Origin: JBDHWI01 sp964590135 | GTDB taxonomy: Bacteria; Chloroflexota; Anaerolineae; J036; Brachytrichaceae | Length of the DNA stretch: 64,000 nucleotides | Reading direction: 5' to 3' | Assembly (NCBI GenBank): GCA_964590135.1 | Contig: CAZPVX010000012.1 | Coordinates: 62,001-126,000, forward strand | Part shown: one piece after another, positions 41,745 through 49,899 of the stretch | How positions within the stretch are numbered: the stretch's first letter is position 1 | Layout of the letters: each line of letters opens with the position of its first letter | Notes under the pieces: generated by a model | The model's input: the letters and a program-made list of their open reading frames with translations, nothing else | Told to the model about the DNA's origin: nothing | Database searches by the model: none | Position numbers and translations under genes: made by a program

Positions 41745-42218
41745 ATGAAGCGCACAAAAGCACTCGACATCCTGGAGAAGGCCAAGATCCCGCATGAGGT
41801 GCGTGAGTTCAAGACCACTGAGTTCACCGTGGAGGAGACCGCCGAAGCGCTGCGTCTGCCGCTCAACACACTGTTCAAGACGCTGGTGGCAGAGGGTGAG
41901 CGCAAGGGGCTGGTGATGGCGCTGGTGCCAGGCGACGCGCACTTGAGCCTGAGCAAACTGGCGAAGGCGATGGGCGACAAGCGCGTCGAGATGATCGATG
42001 TCGAGGATTTGTTTCGCATCACAGGTTATCTGAAGGGCGGTTGCTCGCCACTCGGCGCGAAGCGCAACTTTCCAGTGTTCATGGATGAGGATGCGTTGCT
42101 GCATGATCGCATCAGCGTGAGCGCCGGCCTGCGCGGCGTGCAGATGCTGCTGGCGCCGGCGGACTTGCAGCGCATCACAAATGCGATCATCATTGACCTG
42201 AAGGATGAAACCCGATGA
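41745..42218 (+). CDS. YbaK/EbsC-type aminoacyl-tRNA deacylase
   Basis: A 157-aa protein of the YbaK/ProX family that hydrolyses mischarged tRNA such as Cys-tRNA(Pro). Typical are MKRTKALDILEKAKIPHEVREF, LPLNTLFKTLV (Lys near the active site), ALVPGDAHLSLSKLAKAMGDKRVEM and GYLKGGCSPLGAKRNFPVFMD. Start at ATG 41745 gives the family length; an in-frame GTG at 41721 would add eight residues. The stop overlaps the next gene (ATGA), suggesting co-expression. Confidence 0.88.
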   Translation: MKRTKALDILEKAKIPHEVREFKTTEFTVEETAEALRLPLNTLFKTLVAEGERKGLVMALVPGDAHLSLSKLAKAMGDKRVEMIDVEDLFRITGYLKGGCSPLGAKRNFPVFMDEDALLHDRISVSAGLRGVQMLLAPADLQRITNAIIIDLKDETR

Positions 42219-42913
42219 CCACCCGCATTTTTCTCATTCGACATGGCGCAACAACCCTGACCGAGGAGAGCCGCTTCGCCGGCGCCTCATCGGATGTGCC
42301 GCTGTCTGAGGAAGGCCGGCAGCAGGCGCAACAACTTGCAGCGCGGTTGGCTGGCATGCATTTTGCCGGCATCTATGCCTCACCGCTGGGTCGCGCGATG
42401 GATACTGCGCGCATCCTCGCCGCGCCGCACGGCCTGCCCATCATCCAAGTCAGCGCGCTGCGCGAGATCGATCATGGCCATTGGGATGCGAAGACACGCG
42501 ACGATGTAGAGACACAATTTCCCGAAGAGTATGCGGCGTGGGAGGAAGATCCTTTCTCATTCGCGCCGGCCGGCGGCGAGACTGGCCTTGCTGTCACAGC
42601 GCGCGCGCTGCCGGCGCTGCTCGACATCGTGCGCACACATGACAATCACAGCGTGCTGGTCGTCTCGCACAAAGCTACCATTCGCCTCATCATCAGCTCG
42701 CTGCTCGGCTTCGATCCACGCATGTATCGCGATCATCTCGACCTCAGTCCGGCCTCACTCACCATCGTCGATTTTAAGAATGTGTTTCAAGCGCGACTGA
42801 CGGTTTACAATGACACTGCGCATTATTCCGCGCTTGGGATGGCAATTCCCGAGGTGCCATCTGGCAAGCTCTCGAAAGCGTGGGGAGAGCCGGGCGGGGA
42901 CGCGCAGAGCTAG
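42215..42913 (+). CDS. Histidine phosphatase family protein (phosphoglycerate mutase-like)
   Basis: A 232-aa protein with the RHG motif at residues 9-11 (H10 as phospho-acceptor): IFLIRHGATTLTEESRFAGASSDVPLSEEGRQQAQQLA. Further hallmarks are YASPLGRAMDTARILA, LREIDHGHWDAKTRDDV and the second catalytic His in VLVVSHKATIRLII. Members include alpha-ribazole phosphatase, broad phosphatases and dPGM; the precise substrate cannot be told here. It overlaps the YbaK-like gene by 4 bp. Confidence 0.87.
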   Translation: MTTRIFLIRHGATTLTEESRFAGASSDVPLSEEGRQQAQQLAARLAGMHFAGIYASPLGRAMDTARILAAPHGLPIIQVSALREIDHGHWDAKTRDDVETQFPEEYAAWEEDPFSFAPAGGETGLAVTARALPALLDIVRTHDNHSVLVVSHKATIRLIISSLLGFDPRMYRDHLDLSPASLTIVDFKNVFQARLTVYNDTAHYSALGMAIPEVPSGKLSKAWGEPGGDAQS

Positions 42914-42987
42914 CGCATCGGCACAGTTTTTCATGCGGTTGCGCAGCAACGCCAAACTCTTGCGCGCCAGAATAGAGGATTTCCACG

Positions 42988-43833
42988 ATGCGATTCGGCA
43001 TCAACACCTTCCTGTTCACCTTTCCTTTTACAAATGACAGCGTGAAACTATTTCCACAGTTCAAGCGCTGGGGTTTCGACACAGTGGAAATCGCCATCGA
43101 CGACCCCGCCGGCTTTGACCCAAAATTCGTCCGCACCGCCCTGGATGACGCCGGCCTCGCGTGCGGCTCAGCCTGCGGCGCATTTGGCCCCGATCGCGAC
43201 CTGCGCGGCACGCCAGAGCAGCAGCGAGCCAGCCTCGATTATCAGATGCGCATGATGGATCAGATGGCCGTGCTGGGCGCGACAGTGCTGGCCGGCCCAG
43301 GATATTCCTCGGTGGGTCGTGCCGAAGCTACTGCCCCGAAGGATTACAGGCAGCAATGGAAGACGGTGGTGAAACACCTCCAGACGATGGGAAAATATGC
43401 TGAGCAGCGCGGGCTGACAATGGCGCTTGAGCCGCTCAATCGCTTCGAAACAGACTTCGTCAACACGGTCGACCAGGCGCTGGCGCTGGTGGAAGATGTG
43501 GGCAGTCCGGCAGTCGGCATCCACCTCGACACATTCCACATGAACATCGAGGAGAAGTTTCTGGGCAAGGCCATCCGCAAAGCCGGCAGGCGCCTCAAGC
43601 ACTTTCACGCCTGCGGCAGCGACCGCGGCACGCCCGGCGGCGACCACACCGATTGGGCGGGCATCTCTGCTGCGCTGAAGGCCGTGCGCTACAGTGGCGA
43701 TGTGGTGATTGAATCGTTCACGCAGGACGTGGTGATCATCGCGCGCGCAGCTGCCATCTGGCGGCAGATCGAGCCAAGCCAAACTGACATCGCTGCAAAG
43801 GGCGTGAAATTTCTGAGGAAAATGCTGAGGTGA
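42988..43833 (+). CDS. D-tagatose 3-epimerase-like ketose epimerase
   Basis: A 281-aa TIM-barrel enzyme whose four expected metal ligands are all present: E148 (LEPLNRFE), D181 (HLDTFHMN), H207 (HFHACGSD) and E242 (VIESF). Their spacing equals that of Pseudomonas cichorii D-tagatose 3-epimerase. HFHACGSDRGTPGGDH is a family hallmark. It probably interconverts ketoses at C3, such as fructose/psicose or tagatose/sorbose. An AGAGGA SD precedes the ATG. It converges with the DUF937 gene across a long hairpin. Confidence 0.87.
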   Translation: MRFGINTFLFTFPFTNDSVKLFPQFKRWGFDTVEIAIDDPAGFDPKFVRTALDDAGLACGSACGAFGPDRDLRGTPEQQRASLDYQMRMMDQMAVLGATVLAGPGYSSVGRAEATAPKDYRQQWKTVVKHLQTMGKYAEQRGLTMALEPLNRFETDFVNTVDQALALVEDVGSPAVGIHLDTFHMNIEEKFLGKAIRKAGRRLKHFHACGSDRGTPGGDHTDWAGISAALKAVRYSGDVVIESFTQDVVIIARAAAIWRQIEPSQTDIAAKGVKFLRKMLR

Positions 43834-43840
43834 AAAATAA

Positions 43841-43884
43841 CCACGGATGACATGGATTGCAGCATGAATCCATATCATCCGTGG
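43841..43884. terminator. 18-bp-stem hairpin between convergent genes
   Basis: Arms CCACGGATGACATGGATT (43841-43858) and AATCCATATCATCCGTGG (43867-43884) pair over 18 bp with one C-A mismatch, around an 8-base loop. It starts 7 bp after the epimerase stop and ends 17 bp before the DUF937 stop, so it could terminate both transcripts. It lacks a T-run and belongs to a ccacggat-type intergenic repeat. Confidence 0.6.
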
Positions 43885-43901
43885 AGTCTGCACTTGCAGC
43901 G

Positions 43902-44900
43902 CTACGCGAGCGCGGCGTTGATCTCGTCAAGCGCCTGTTGCTCTTCCTTGCTCACGGTCTTGCCGCCGAAGCCGAGGAAACCGCCTTCCTTCGAGGCATT
44001 GGCAACCGAAGTCGCGAGACTCTTGAGCGAAGTCGCGAAGCCGTCATACTCCGCCGGCGTCTTCGCCTTCACCGCAGCCGCAGCCGCCTTGATCGTATCC
44101 AGCATCGTTGGGCGCGCCGACTTCTCGTCAATGTTCACTTCACCCTCGGTCGCAGCCAGCGCATTGCCAAAGGCGACATTCACCAGCGAGGTTGCCGATG
44201 CGTCCTTCAACGAAGCCTTCATGATCTCGCCGGCGGCGCTGAGTTCCTTCAACGTGCCAACCGGGCCGGAAGGCGAGGCAGTCACCACATAGAACGCAGT
44301 GGCAGTTGGCGCAAGGCGCAGTTTCAACCACTCTTCATCGCTGAACGACGCCTTCAAGGCATTGGCAGCGCCGGCGGCGCTCTGCACCTCCTTCAAGGTG
44401 GCCAGCACTTCGGGTTTGGCCGTCGCGGTCAAATTGGCTTGCTCAGTCTGCAAGAAGCCGGCGATGCCCTGTGAGTCGAATTTCTGCTCCTTTGCAGATT
44501 TGGCCAGCGCGCCGAGGATAGCCGGCACTGCTGCTGCCAGCAACGGCGTCACATCAAAGCCGAGTTTGGCGCTGAGCGTCTTGCCAATGGCGCTGGCCGC
44601 CTGGCCGAACAGACCATTGAGCAGGCTGCCCTGGGCGAGTCCCGCCATCGACCCGCCGCCAAGCAAGCCGAGCAAGTCGCCAAGGCCGCCCTGCGTCGCG
44701 CCTTCCTGCGGCAGCATCTTCATGATCTCATCCATGCCAGCGGTTGTCTTGCTCTTCTCGGCCAGCGAGCCAAGCACCACTGGACCGACCGTCCCCAGCC
44801 CGTCTTGCACCTTGCTCTCATCCACGCCGATGGCTTTGCCGATCTTGCCAACCATGTCCGGTGTAATTTGTGTTCCAATCGATTCAAGCAGTGTTGCCAT
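43902..44900 (-). CDS. DUF937 domain protein
   Basis: A 332-aa protein whose N-terminal half fits DUF937: ITPDMVGKIGKAIGVDESKVQDGLGTVGPVVLGSLAEKS, a Gly-rich GGLGDLLGLLGGGS stretch, and LLNGLFGQAASAIGKTLSAKLGFDVTPLLAAAVPAILGALAK. The C-terminal half (about 190-332) is helical and Ala/Lys-rich with GFATSLKSLATSVANASKEGGFLGFGGKTVS. DUF937 proteins are of unknown or YidB-like function. ATG is preceded by CGGAGGAGAGAC, a strong SD. Confidence 0.8.
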   Translation of the reverse strand: MATLLESIGTQITPDMVGKIGKAIGVDESKVQDGLGTVGPVVLGSLAEKSKTTAGMDEIMKMLPQEGATQGGLGDLLGLLGGGSMAGLAQGSLLNGLFGQAASAIGKTLSAKLGFDVTPLLAAAVPAILGALAKSAKEQKFDSQGIAGFLQTEQANLTATAKPEVLATLKEVQSAAGAANALKASFSDEEWLKLRLAPTATAFYVVTASPSGPVGTLKELSAAGEIMKASLKDASATSLVNVAFGNALAATEGEVNIDEKSARPTMLDTIKAAAAAVKAKTPAEYDGFATSLKSLATSVANASKEGGFLGFGGKTVSKEEQQALDEINAALA

Positions 44901-44939
44901 GTCTCTCCTCCGTAGAAATTTCTAGTTATGGGTTATAAA

Positions 44940-45521
44940 CTATGCCTTTGCTACGCTGCGCAGGCGGAACGACATGATGATCATCGCGATGCCGCCGATG
45001 ACGGCGAGCGCTGCAGCCACGACCACCAGTGACACCGCAGCGCCAAGCGGCGCGCTCAAAATCCAGATGCCGAGGATGATCGAGATCACACCCCACAGGA
45101 TGATCCAGGCCTCGCCCTGAATCTCGTTGCGCACGCGGATGGCCCAGATGATGTTGAAGATGCCGCTGATGATGGCCATGACGCCGATGATGATGGCGAC
45201 GGTGGCCGGCAACAACACGACGCTGGCGACCGGATTGCCGAGCAGAAACAAGCCGGCGACGATGCCGATGACGCCTGCAATCAACTCCCAGAGCCAACCC
45301 TTGTCGCTCTTGCGCCGCGCAAATGCGCCAATGATGTCAAATATACCGCCAACCACCCAGAACACGCCGAGAAAAATCACGATCGTGAACAGCGTGGAGA
45401 GCGGATTGGTGAAGAGGAGGATGCCAAGAATCAAGGCTGCGATGCCTTGAATCAGCATGATCCACCATGTTTTGCGAACGATCGTTTTTGTTGTGTCTGC
45501 TGCCAAACTTAGCTCATTCAT
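44940..45521 (-). CDS. HdeD/DUF308 family membrane protein
   Basis: A 193-aa protein with about six short transmembrane helices in the repeated HdeD pattern: KTWWIMLIQGIAALILGILLFTNPLSTL, VFWVVGGIFDIIGAF, WLWELIAGVIGIVAGLFLLGNP, IWAIRVRNEIQGEAWIILWGVISIILGIWIL. HdeD in E. coli relates to acid resistance; most homologues are uncharacterised. ATG at 45521 has an AAGGAG SD; a much longer in-frame extension upstream is antisense to mtnA and is not real. It is divergent from mtnA and lies 39 bp after the DUF937 gene on the same strand. Confidence 0.85.
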   Translation of the reverse strand: MNELSLAADTTKTIVRKTWWIMLIQGIAALILGILLFTNPLSTLFTIVIFLGVFWVVGGIFDIIGAFARRKSDKGWLWELIAGVIGIVAGLFLLGNPVASVVLLPATVAIIIGVMAIISGIFNIIWAIRVRNEIQGEAWIILWGVISIILGIWILSAPLGAAVSLVVVAAALAVIGGIAMIIMSFRLRSVAKA

Positions 45522-45645
45522 GAAACTCCTTATTTTCCTTTTGCATGTTGCATGATTCCAGTGCGGATGCTGATATTGTAACAATCTGGCAGCGTTTTGG
45601 CGCAATGAGATTTCCCCTGCGCGGCAACGATGAGAGAATACGCGC

Positions 45646-46695
45646 ATGTTGCCTGTGATGACGATTGAATGGATCGGCGGTCTGGATGGCGCAGCGCGGC
45701 TGATCGACCAAACGCGCCTGCCAAACGAGGTCGTGTTTCTGGACGCGCGCGATGTGGAGACGATGTGGGAGGCGATCAAACTGCTGCGCGTGCGCGGCGC
45801 GCCGGCGATTGGCGTGGCCGCCGCGCTGGGCATGGTGCTGGCCGTGCGCGATAGCACACCGACTTGCCGCGACGAATTTGTTGCCGAGGTCGATCGCGCG
45901 GCGGCGTACCTCAACTCATCACGCCCAACGGCGGTAAATCTGTCTTGGGCGACCAAGCGGATGCAAGGCGTGGTTGCTGCCCACCCCAACGCGGATGCCG
46001 AAGCGCTAAAGCGGTTGATGCTGCAAGAGGCGATGGGCATGGTGCAGGAGGACATCGCCGTATGCAAAGCCATCGGCGAGCATGGTTGCGACCTGATTCA
46101 CGATGGCGACACATGGCTGACCCACTGCAACGCCGGCAGCCTTGCCACCGTGCAGTGGGGCACCGCCACCGCGCCGATCTACCTGGCGCATTCGCGCGGC
46201 AAGCGCGTGCACGTCTTTGCCGACGAGACGCGGCCGCTGCTGCAAGGCGCGCGCTTGACGGCGTGGGAATTGCAGCAAGCCGGCGTCCCCGTCACCGTCA
46301 TCACCGACGGCATGGCTGCAACTGTGATGGCGCAGGGCAAGATCAACGGCGTCATCGTCGGCACCGACCGCGTGGCGGCGAATGGCGACTTTGCCAACAA
46401 GATCGGCACGCTCGGCGTGGCAATTCTGGCTCAGGAATTCGGCATACCGTTCTACGTTGCCGCGCCGACATCATCGATCGACATGCAGCTGGCGTCGGGC
46501 GACTTGATTCCCATCGAAGAGCGCAAGCCGGAAGAAGTGACTGAGGGTTTTGGCCGGCGCACCGTGCCGCAGGGTGTGGCGGTCTACAACCCGGCCTTTG
46601 ATGTGACACCGCACCGCTACGTCACCGGCTTCATCACCGAGAGGGGTGTGATTCGTCCGCCCTTCGACGCCGGCCTGAAACGCCTGTTCGCCTGA
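45646..46695 (+). CDS. mtnA: S-methyl-5-thioribose-1-phosphate isomerase
   Basis: A 349-aa enzyme of the methionine salvage pathway that converts methylthioribose 1-phosphate to methylthioribulose 1-phosphate. Conserved are LRVRGAPAIGVAAALGM, THCNAGSLATVQWGTA with C161, ADETRPLLQGARLTAWEL, and VGTDRVAANGDFANKIGT with the catalytic D241. The C-terminal NPAFDVTPHRYVTGFITERGV is diagnostic. Length is typical. It starts close behind a GAGAAT sequence (45634-45639) without an SD. No other mtn genes are seen nearby. Confidence 0.93.
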   Translation: MLPVMTIEWIGGLDGAARLIDQTRLPNEVVFLDARDVETMWEAIKLLRVRGAPAIGVAAALGMVLAVRDSTPTCRDEFVAEVDRAAAYLNSSRPTAVNLSWATKRMQGVVAAHPNADAEALKRLMLQEAMGMVQEDIAVCKAIGEHGCDLIHDGDTWLTHCNAGSLATVQWGTATAPIYLAHSRGKRVHVFADETRPLLQGARLTAWELQQAGVPVTVITDGMAATVMAQGKINGVIVGTDRVAANGDFANKIGTLGVAILAQEFGIPFYVAAPTSSIDMQLASGDLIPIEERKPEEVTEGFGRRTVPQGVAVYNPAFDVTPHRYVTGFITERGVIRPPFDAGLKRLFA

Positions 46696-46702
46696 CGATT
46701 TT

Positions 46703-47587
46703 TCACGGGCGCAGAGAGGAAGAAGATTGCCTGGCGCGATCTTCCCTCTCTGCCGCGATGAACCCCGCGATCGCGTCAAACATCTGCGCGCGATCGGGTT
46801 CATGCGGCAGCACATGGTCGCTGCGCTCCAGCCACACCACGCGCTTGCGCGCCGAGCCGAGGCCGGCGGCGATTACTTCTGCGCTATCGGGCGCAATCAC
46901 CCGATCGCGCCTGCCTTGAAAGAGCAGCGCCGGGGCTTTCACCTGCGGCAATTCACGCATGACCAGCGCGTTCAACTTCAACAACTCATGAATCGCTTTG
47001 AGGGGAAGCTTCACACTGCTTGCTATCTCCCTGCACACACGCGGATCATCGAAATTGATGACTGCGTCGCTGCCAAAGCGTTGTTGCAGGCCGGCGCGAA
47101 AAACGGGGTCGCTGAAATCTGCACCTCTCAACGGGTAGTAATACGGCATGAAGTGCCGCGCAAACCTCACCAGCTTTGTGCGCGCGTCGTTGATGGCAGC
47201 CGGCGCGGCCATCATCACGATGCCACGAAGAGATGCATCAGCCTGCGTGGCGGCCAGGTGCAAGGTGAGCAGGCCGCCCATCGACAGGCCGGCGACAAAC
47301 ACGCGCCTGTAATCGCGGCGCATCGCATCCAACGCGCGCAGTGCTGCATCCGCCCAATCCTGCCAGCGCGCGCCCTTCAACGCATGCGGCAGTCCGCCAT
47401 GCCCGGGCAACAGCGGCGCCGCGGCAGCGTAGCCCTGTCGCGACAGGAATTCGCCGAGCGGGCGCAACTCCGCCGGCGAGCCGGTGAAGCCGTGCAAGAG
47501 CAGCACGCCGGCGTCATTGATCGCATCGCCTTCAAAGAAGAACGGCTGCATCACGCGTTTTTGCTGTTCTGTCAGTTCGACGGCCAT
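46703..47587 (-). CDS. Alpha/beta hydrolase (Est30-like carboxylesterase)
   Basis: A 294-aa cytoplasmic alpha/beta-hydrolase. GVLLLHGFTGSPAELRPLGEFLSRQGYAAAAPLLPGHG carries the oxyanion-hole HGF, GLSMGG has nucleophile S102, and the catalytic His is in LERSDHVLPHEPDR. The pattern best fits monoglyceride lipase/Est30-type carboxylesterases with a cap domain. It converges with mtnA with a 7-bp gap. A palindromic repeat sits just upstream of its start. Confidence 0.85.
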   Translation of the reverse strand: MAVELTEQQKRVMQPFFFEGDAINDAGVLLLHGFTGSPAELRPLGEFLSRQGYAAAAPLLPGHGGLPHALKGARWQDWADAALRALDAMRRDYRRVFVAGLSMGGLLTLHLAATQADASLRGIVMMAAPAAINDARTKLVRFARHFMPYYYPLRGADFSDPVFRAGLQQRFGSDAVINFDDPRVCREIASSVKLPLKAIHELLKLNALVMRELPQVKAPALLFQGRRDRVIAPDSAEVIAAGLGSARKRVVWLERSDHVLPHEPDRAQMFDAIAGFIAAEREDRARQSSSSLRP

Positions 47588-47596
47588 TTTGCAGAG

Positions 47597-47648
47597 AGCA
47601 TGCTGAGCGAAGTGCGGTTTGGGAATGTGGCGTTTCGCTCAGGATGCT
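47597..47648. repeat. Hairpin of the CTGAGCGAA / TTCGCTCAG repeat type
   Basis: Arms AGCATGCTGAGCGAA (47597-47611) and TTCGCTCAGGATGCT (47634-47648) pair over 15 bp with one mismatch around a 22-base loop. The arms match a dispersed bacterial intergenic repeat (…CCTGAGCGAAG…). It lies 10 bp upstream of the esterase start, so it would be in that gene's leader or promoter. Confidence 0.5.
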
Positions 47649-47819
47649 TTGATCCTTTGGCAAGACTATAGCCATGCAACGTGAGCGCATGCTGACAGGC
47701 GCAGAAGCGGCGATAAAATCGTCTGGCCGCATCTGGGGTGCGGTTGAGCGCATGCTGCGCATATCATTTACCGCTTACCCATTACCCATCACGCACACCC
47801 TTTCACCTTGTCATCTGCC

Positions 47820-49898
47820 ATGCGCCTGAACCGCCGCGCCGTTCTCGCGGCCCTGCCCGTCGCGTTGATCGTCTTGATCAGCGCGGGGCTGCGCCTATGG
47901 CAGATCGGCGCGCTGCCGCCTGGGCTGTATCGCGACGAGGCATATTACGGCCTGGATGCGCTGCGCGTGCTGCACGGACAATTTTCACTCTATTTTGCGG
48001 CAAACAACGGGCGTGAAGGACTGTTCATGTATCTGCTTGCGGCGGCGATAGCGCTGCTGGGGCGCACCCCTGAAGCGCTGCGCATCACCTCGGCGCTCGT
48101 CGGCTCGCTCACGGTTCTCGCGATCTACTTCGCCGGCCGCAACATGTTCTCGCATCGCATCGGCGTGCTGAGCGCAGCCATCCTCGCAATCAATTTCTGG
48201 CACCTCGCCATCAGCCGCGTCGCATTTCGCGCCATCACGCTGCCGCTGGCGCTGTGCGCGCTGATGGCACTGCTGTTCGCCGCGCTGCGCACGAATGAGA
48301 TCAAGCCGCGCTTGATATACGCCACACTCGCCGGCGTTGCCTTTGGCCTGACGTTCTACACCTACACCTCAGCGCAGTTGACGCTGCCGCTATTTGCGCT
48401 CTACGCCATCAGCCTGTTCATCGGGCTGCGGCGCGAACTGTTCACGCGGCAAAGCGAGGCAGAGAAGCGCCGGCGGCGCCTGTCGATCATCGCCTTCGCC
48501 GGCGGCGCGCTCATCCCGCTTCTGCCGCTGCTGCTGTGGTTCACGCAGCATTACGCGCTGTATTTCAATCGCGCCGGCCAGGTGTCGATCCTCAACTCCA
48601 GCATCAACCATGGCGACTTCGCCGGCACGCTGTTGCACAACATCGTCAAATCATTCGGCATGTTCATCACGCAGGGCGATCGCATCTGGCGGCACAATCT
48701 GTCGCTGCGGCCGGCCTTCGATGGCTGGCTGATCCCCGCGTTTCTTCTCGGTCTGGGCGTGTGCGCGTGGCGCTGGGTGCGCAGTTGGGAATCGCGACTC
48801 GGCAGCGACATTCTCGGCGTGGAGACGAATGTCGCGCCGCAATTTCTGCTGCTGTGGTTGGGCGTGTTTTTGATCCCAACGATTCTGGCAGAGGACACCC
48901 CGCACTATTTGAGGGCGATTGGCGCGTTGCCGGCGGCGTGTATTCTCGCGGCCCTCGGGTTGGAGGCTGCGCTGGCGTGGCTGTCGCGGCGCGGCATCTT
49001 CAGCGGATTGACGATCTTCCTGCGCCGCGCGATCAGCCCGCCGGCGTTTGTGGCAGCAATACTGCTGGTGTTGAGCGGCATCAACACCGTCGGCGATTAT
49101 TTCAACGATTACGTGCATCGCCCCATCGTCGCGTATTGGCTTGAGCAGCACAACGTCGCACTGGCAGACAGCGTGAATGAATTTCTCGATCCATCGCGCG
49201 CGCAGAACATCGTGCAGATCGACAAGCGATTGGCCAACGACAATCCAGCCCTGCAGTTTCTCGTGCCGGCGATGGAGAGCGCGCAGGACGCCGGCGACCA
49301 CTACGCCATTCGCGTGGCGCTGCCACAGCCAGGCATGGAATTTGGCCGGCTGATCGTCGATCCCAACCACGACTGGTCGGCTATGCGCAACAGCCTTCCC
49401 TCGCCCACTGTATTGCGCGTGACCGAAGGCCCTCTGGCGCAGGCTGACAAGGAAGAGCAGCCACGCCGCGCGTTCATCACGGTCGATTACAGCGCTGGCC
49501 GGCCGTCGGCGCCGGCGCAGCACACCTTTGAGCGCGGCATCGACCTGGTGGACGGGCAGGTCTCACCCGCAACGGGCAACCTCTACACCGTGACCGTGAC
49601 TTGGAGCGCGACGCAGCCGATCACCGAGGATGTGGCTGTGTTTGTGCATTGGGTGCGCAACGGCGAGGTGATTGCGCAACACGACGGCAGCCCTGCGCAG
49701 GGTTATCTGCCCTTCCCCACCTGGCCTGCCGGCGATTGGATCATCGACCAACACCTGCTTGCACCGCCGGGTGGATTGCAGGCCGGCGATGAAATTCGTG
49801 TCGGCATCTATCGCCGCGAAGGCAATCAACGCCTGCGCGTGCTGGATGCGCAGGGCAACCCCGCTGGCGATTACGTTATCATTTCGGCTTCGCAATAG
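47820..49898 (+). CDS. GT39-like membrane glycosyltransferase
   Basis: A 692-aa multi-pass membrane protein. The first helix (AALPVALIVLISAGLRLWQIG) is followed by PPGLYRDEAYYGLDALRVLHGQFSLYFAANNGREGLFMYLLA, the acidic catalytic loop of GT39/ArnT-like enzymes. About eleven TM segments extend to about residue 425, then an extracytoplasmic C-terminal domain of about 260 residues. ATG 47820 is preferred to a TTG 12 bases earlier. It is followed after one base by the LysM surface protein gene, suggesting one envelope operon. Donor and acceptor are unknown. Confidence 0.8.
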   Translation: MRLNRRAVLAALPVALIVLISAGLRLWQIGALPPGLYRDEAYYGLDALRVLHGQFSLYFAANNGREGLFMYLLAAAIALLGRTPEALRITSALVGSLTVLAIYFAGRNMFSHRIGVLSAAILAINFWHLAISRVAFRAITLPLALCALMALLFAALRTNEIKPRLIYATLAGVAFGLTFYTYTSAQLTLPLFALYAISLFIGLRRELFTRQSEAEKRRRRLSIIAFAGGALIPLLPLLLWFTQHYALYFNRAGQVSILNSSINHGDFAGTLLHNIVKSFGMFITQGDRIWRHNLSLRPAFDGWLIPAFLLGLGVCAWRWVRSWESRLGSDILGVETNVAPQFLLLWLGVFLIPTILAEDTPHYLRAIGALPAACILAALGLEAALAWLSRRGIFSGLTIFLRRAISPPAFVAAILLVLSGINTVGDYFNDYVHRPIVAYWLEQHNVALADSVNEFLDPSRAQNIVQIDKRLANDNPALQFLVPAMESAQDAGDHYAIRVALPQPGMEFGRLIVDPNHDWSAMRNSLPSPTVLRVTEGPLAQADKEEQPRRAFITVDYSAGRPSAPAQHTFERGIDLVDGQVSPATGNLYTVTVTWSATQPITEDVAVFVHWVRNGEVIAQHDGSPAQGYLPFPTWPAGDWIIDQHLLAPPGGLQAGDEIRVGIYRREGNQRLRVLDAQGNPAGDYVIISASQ

Positions 49899-49899
49899 C

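Noticed and set aside
45522..46073. Upstream extension of the HdeD gene to give a 377-aa protein
   Set aside because: The extension is antisense to mtnA and lacks family similarity; ATG 45521 has a strong SD.
46727..47671. Plus-strand frame opposite the esterase gene
   Set aside because: The minus strand encodes an intact alpha/beta-hydrolase with GLSMGG; the plus frame has no recognisable domain.
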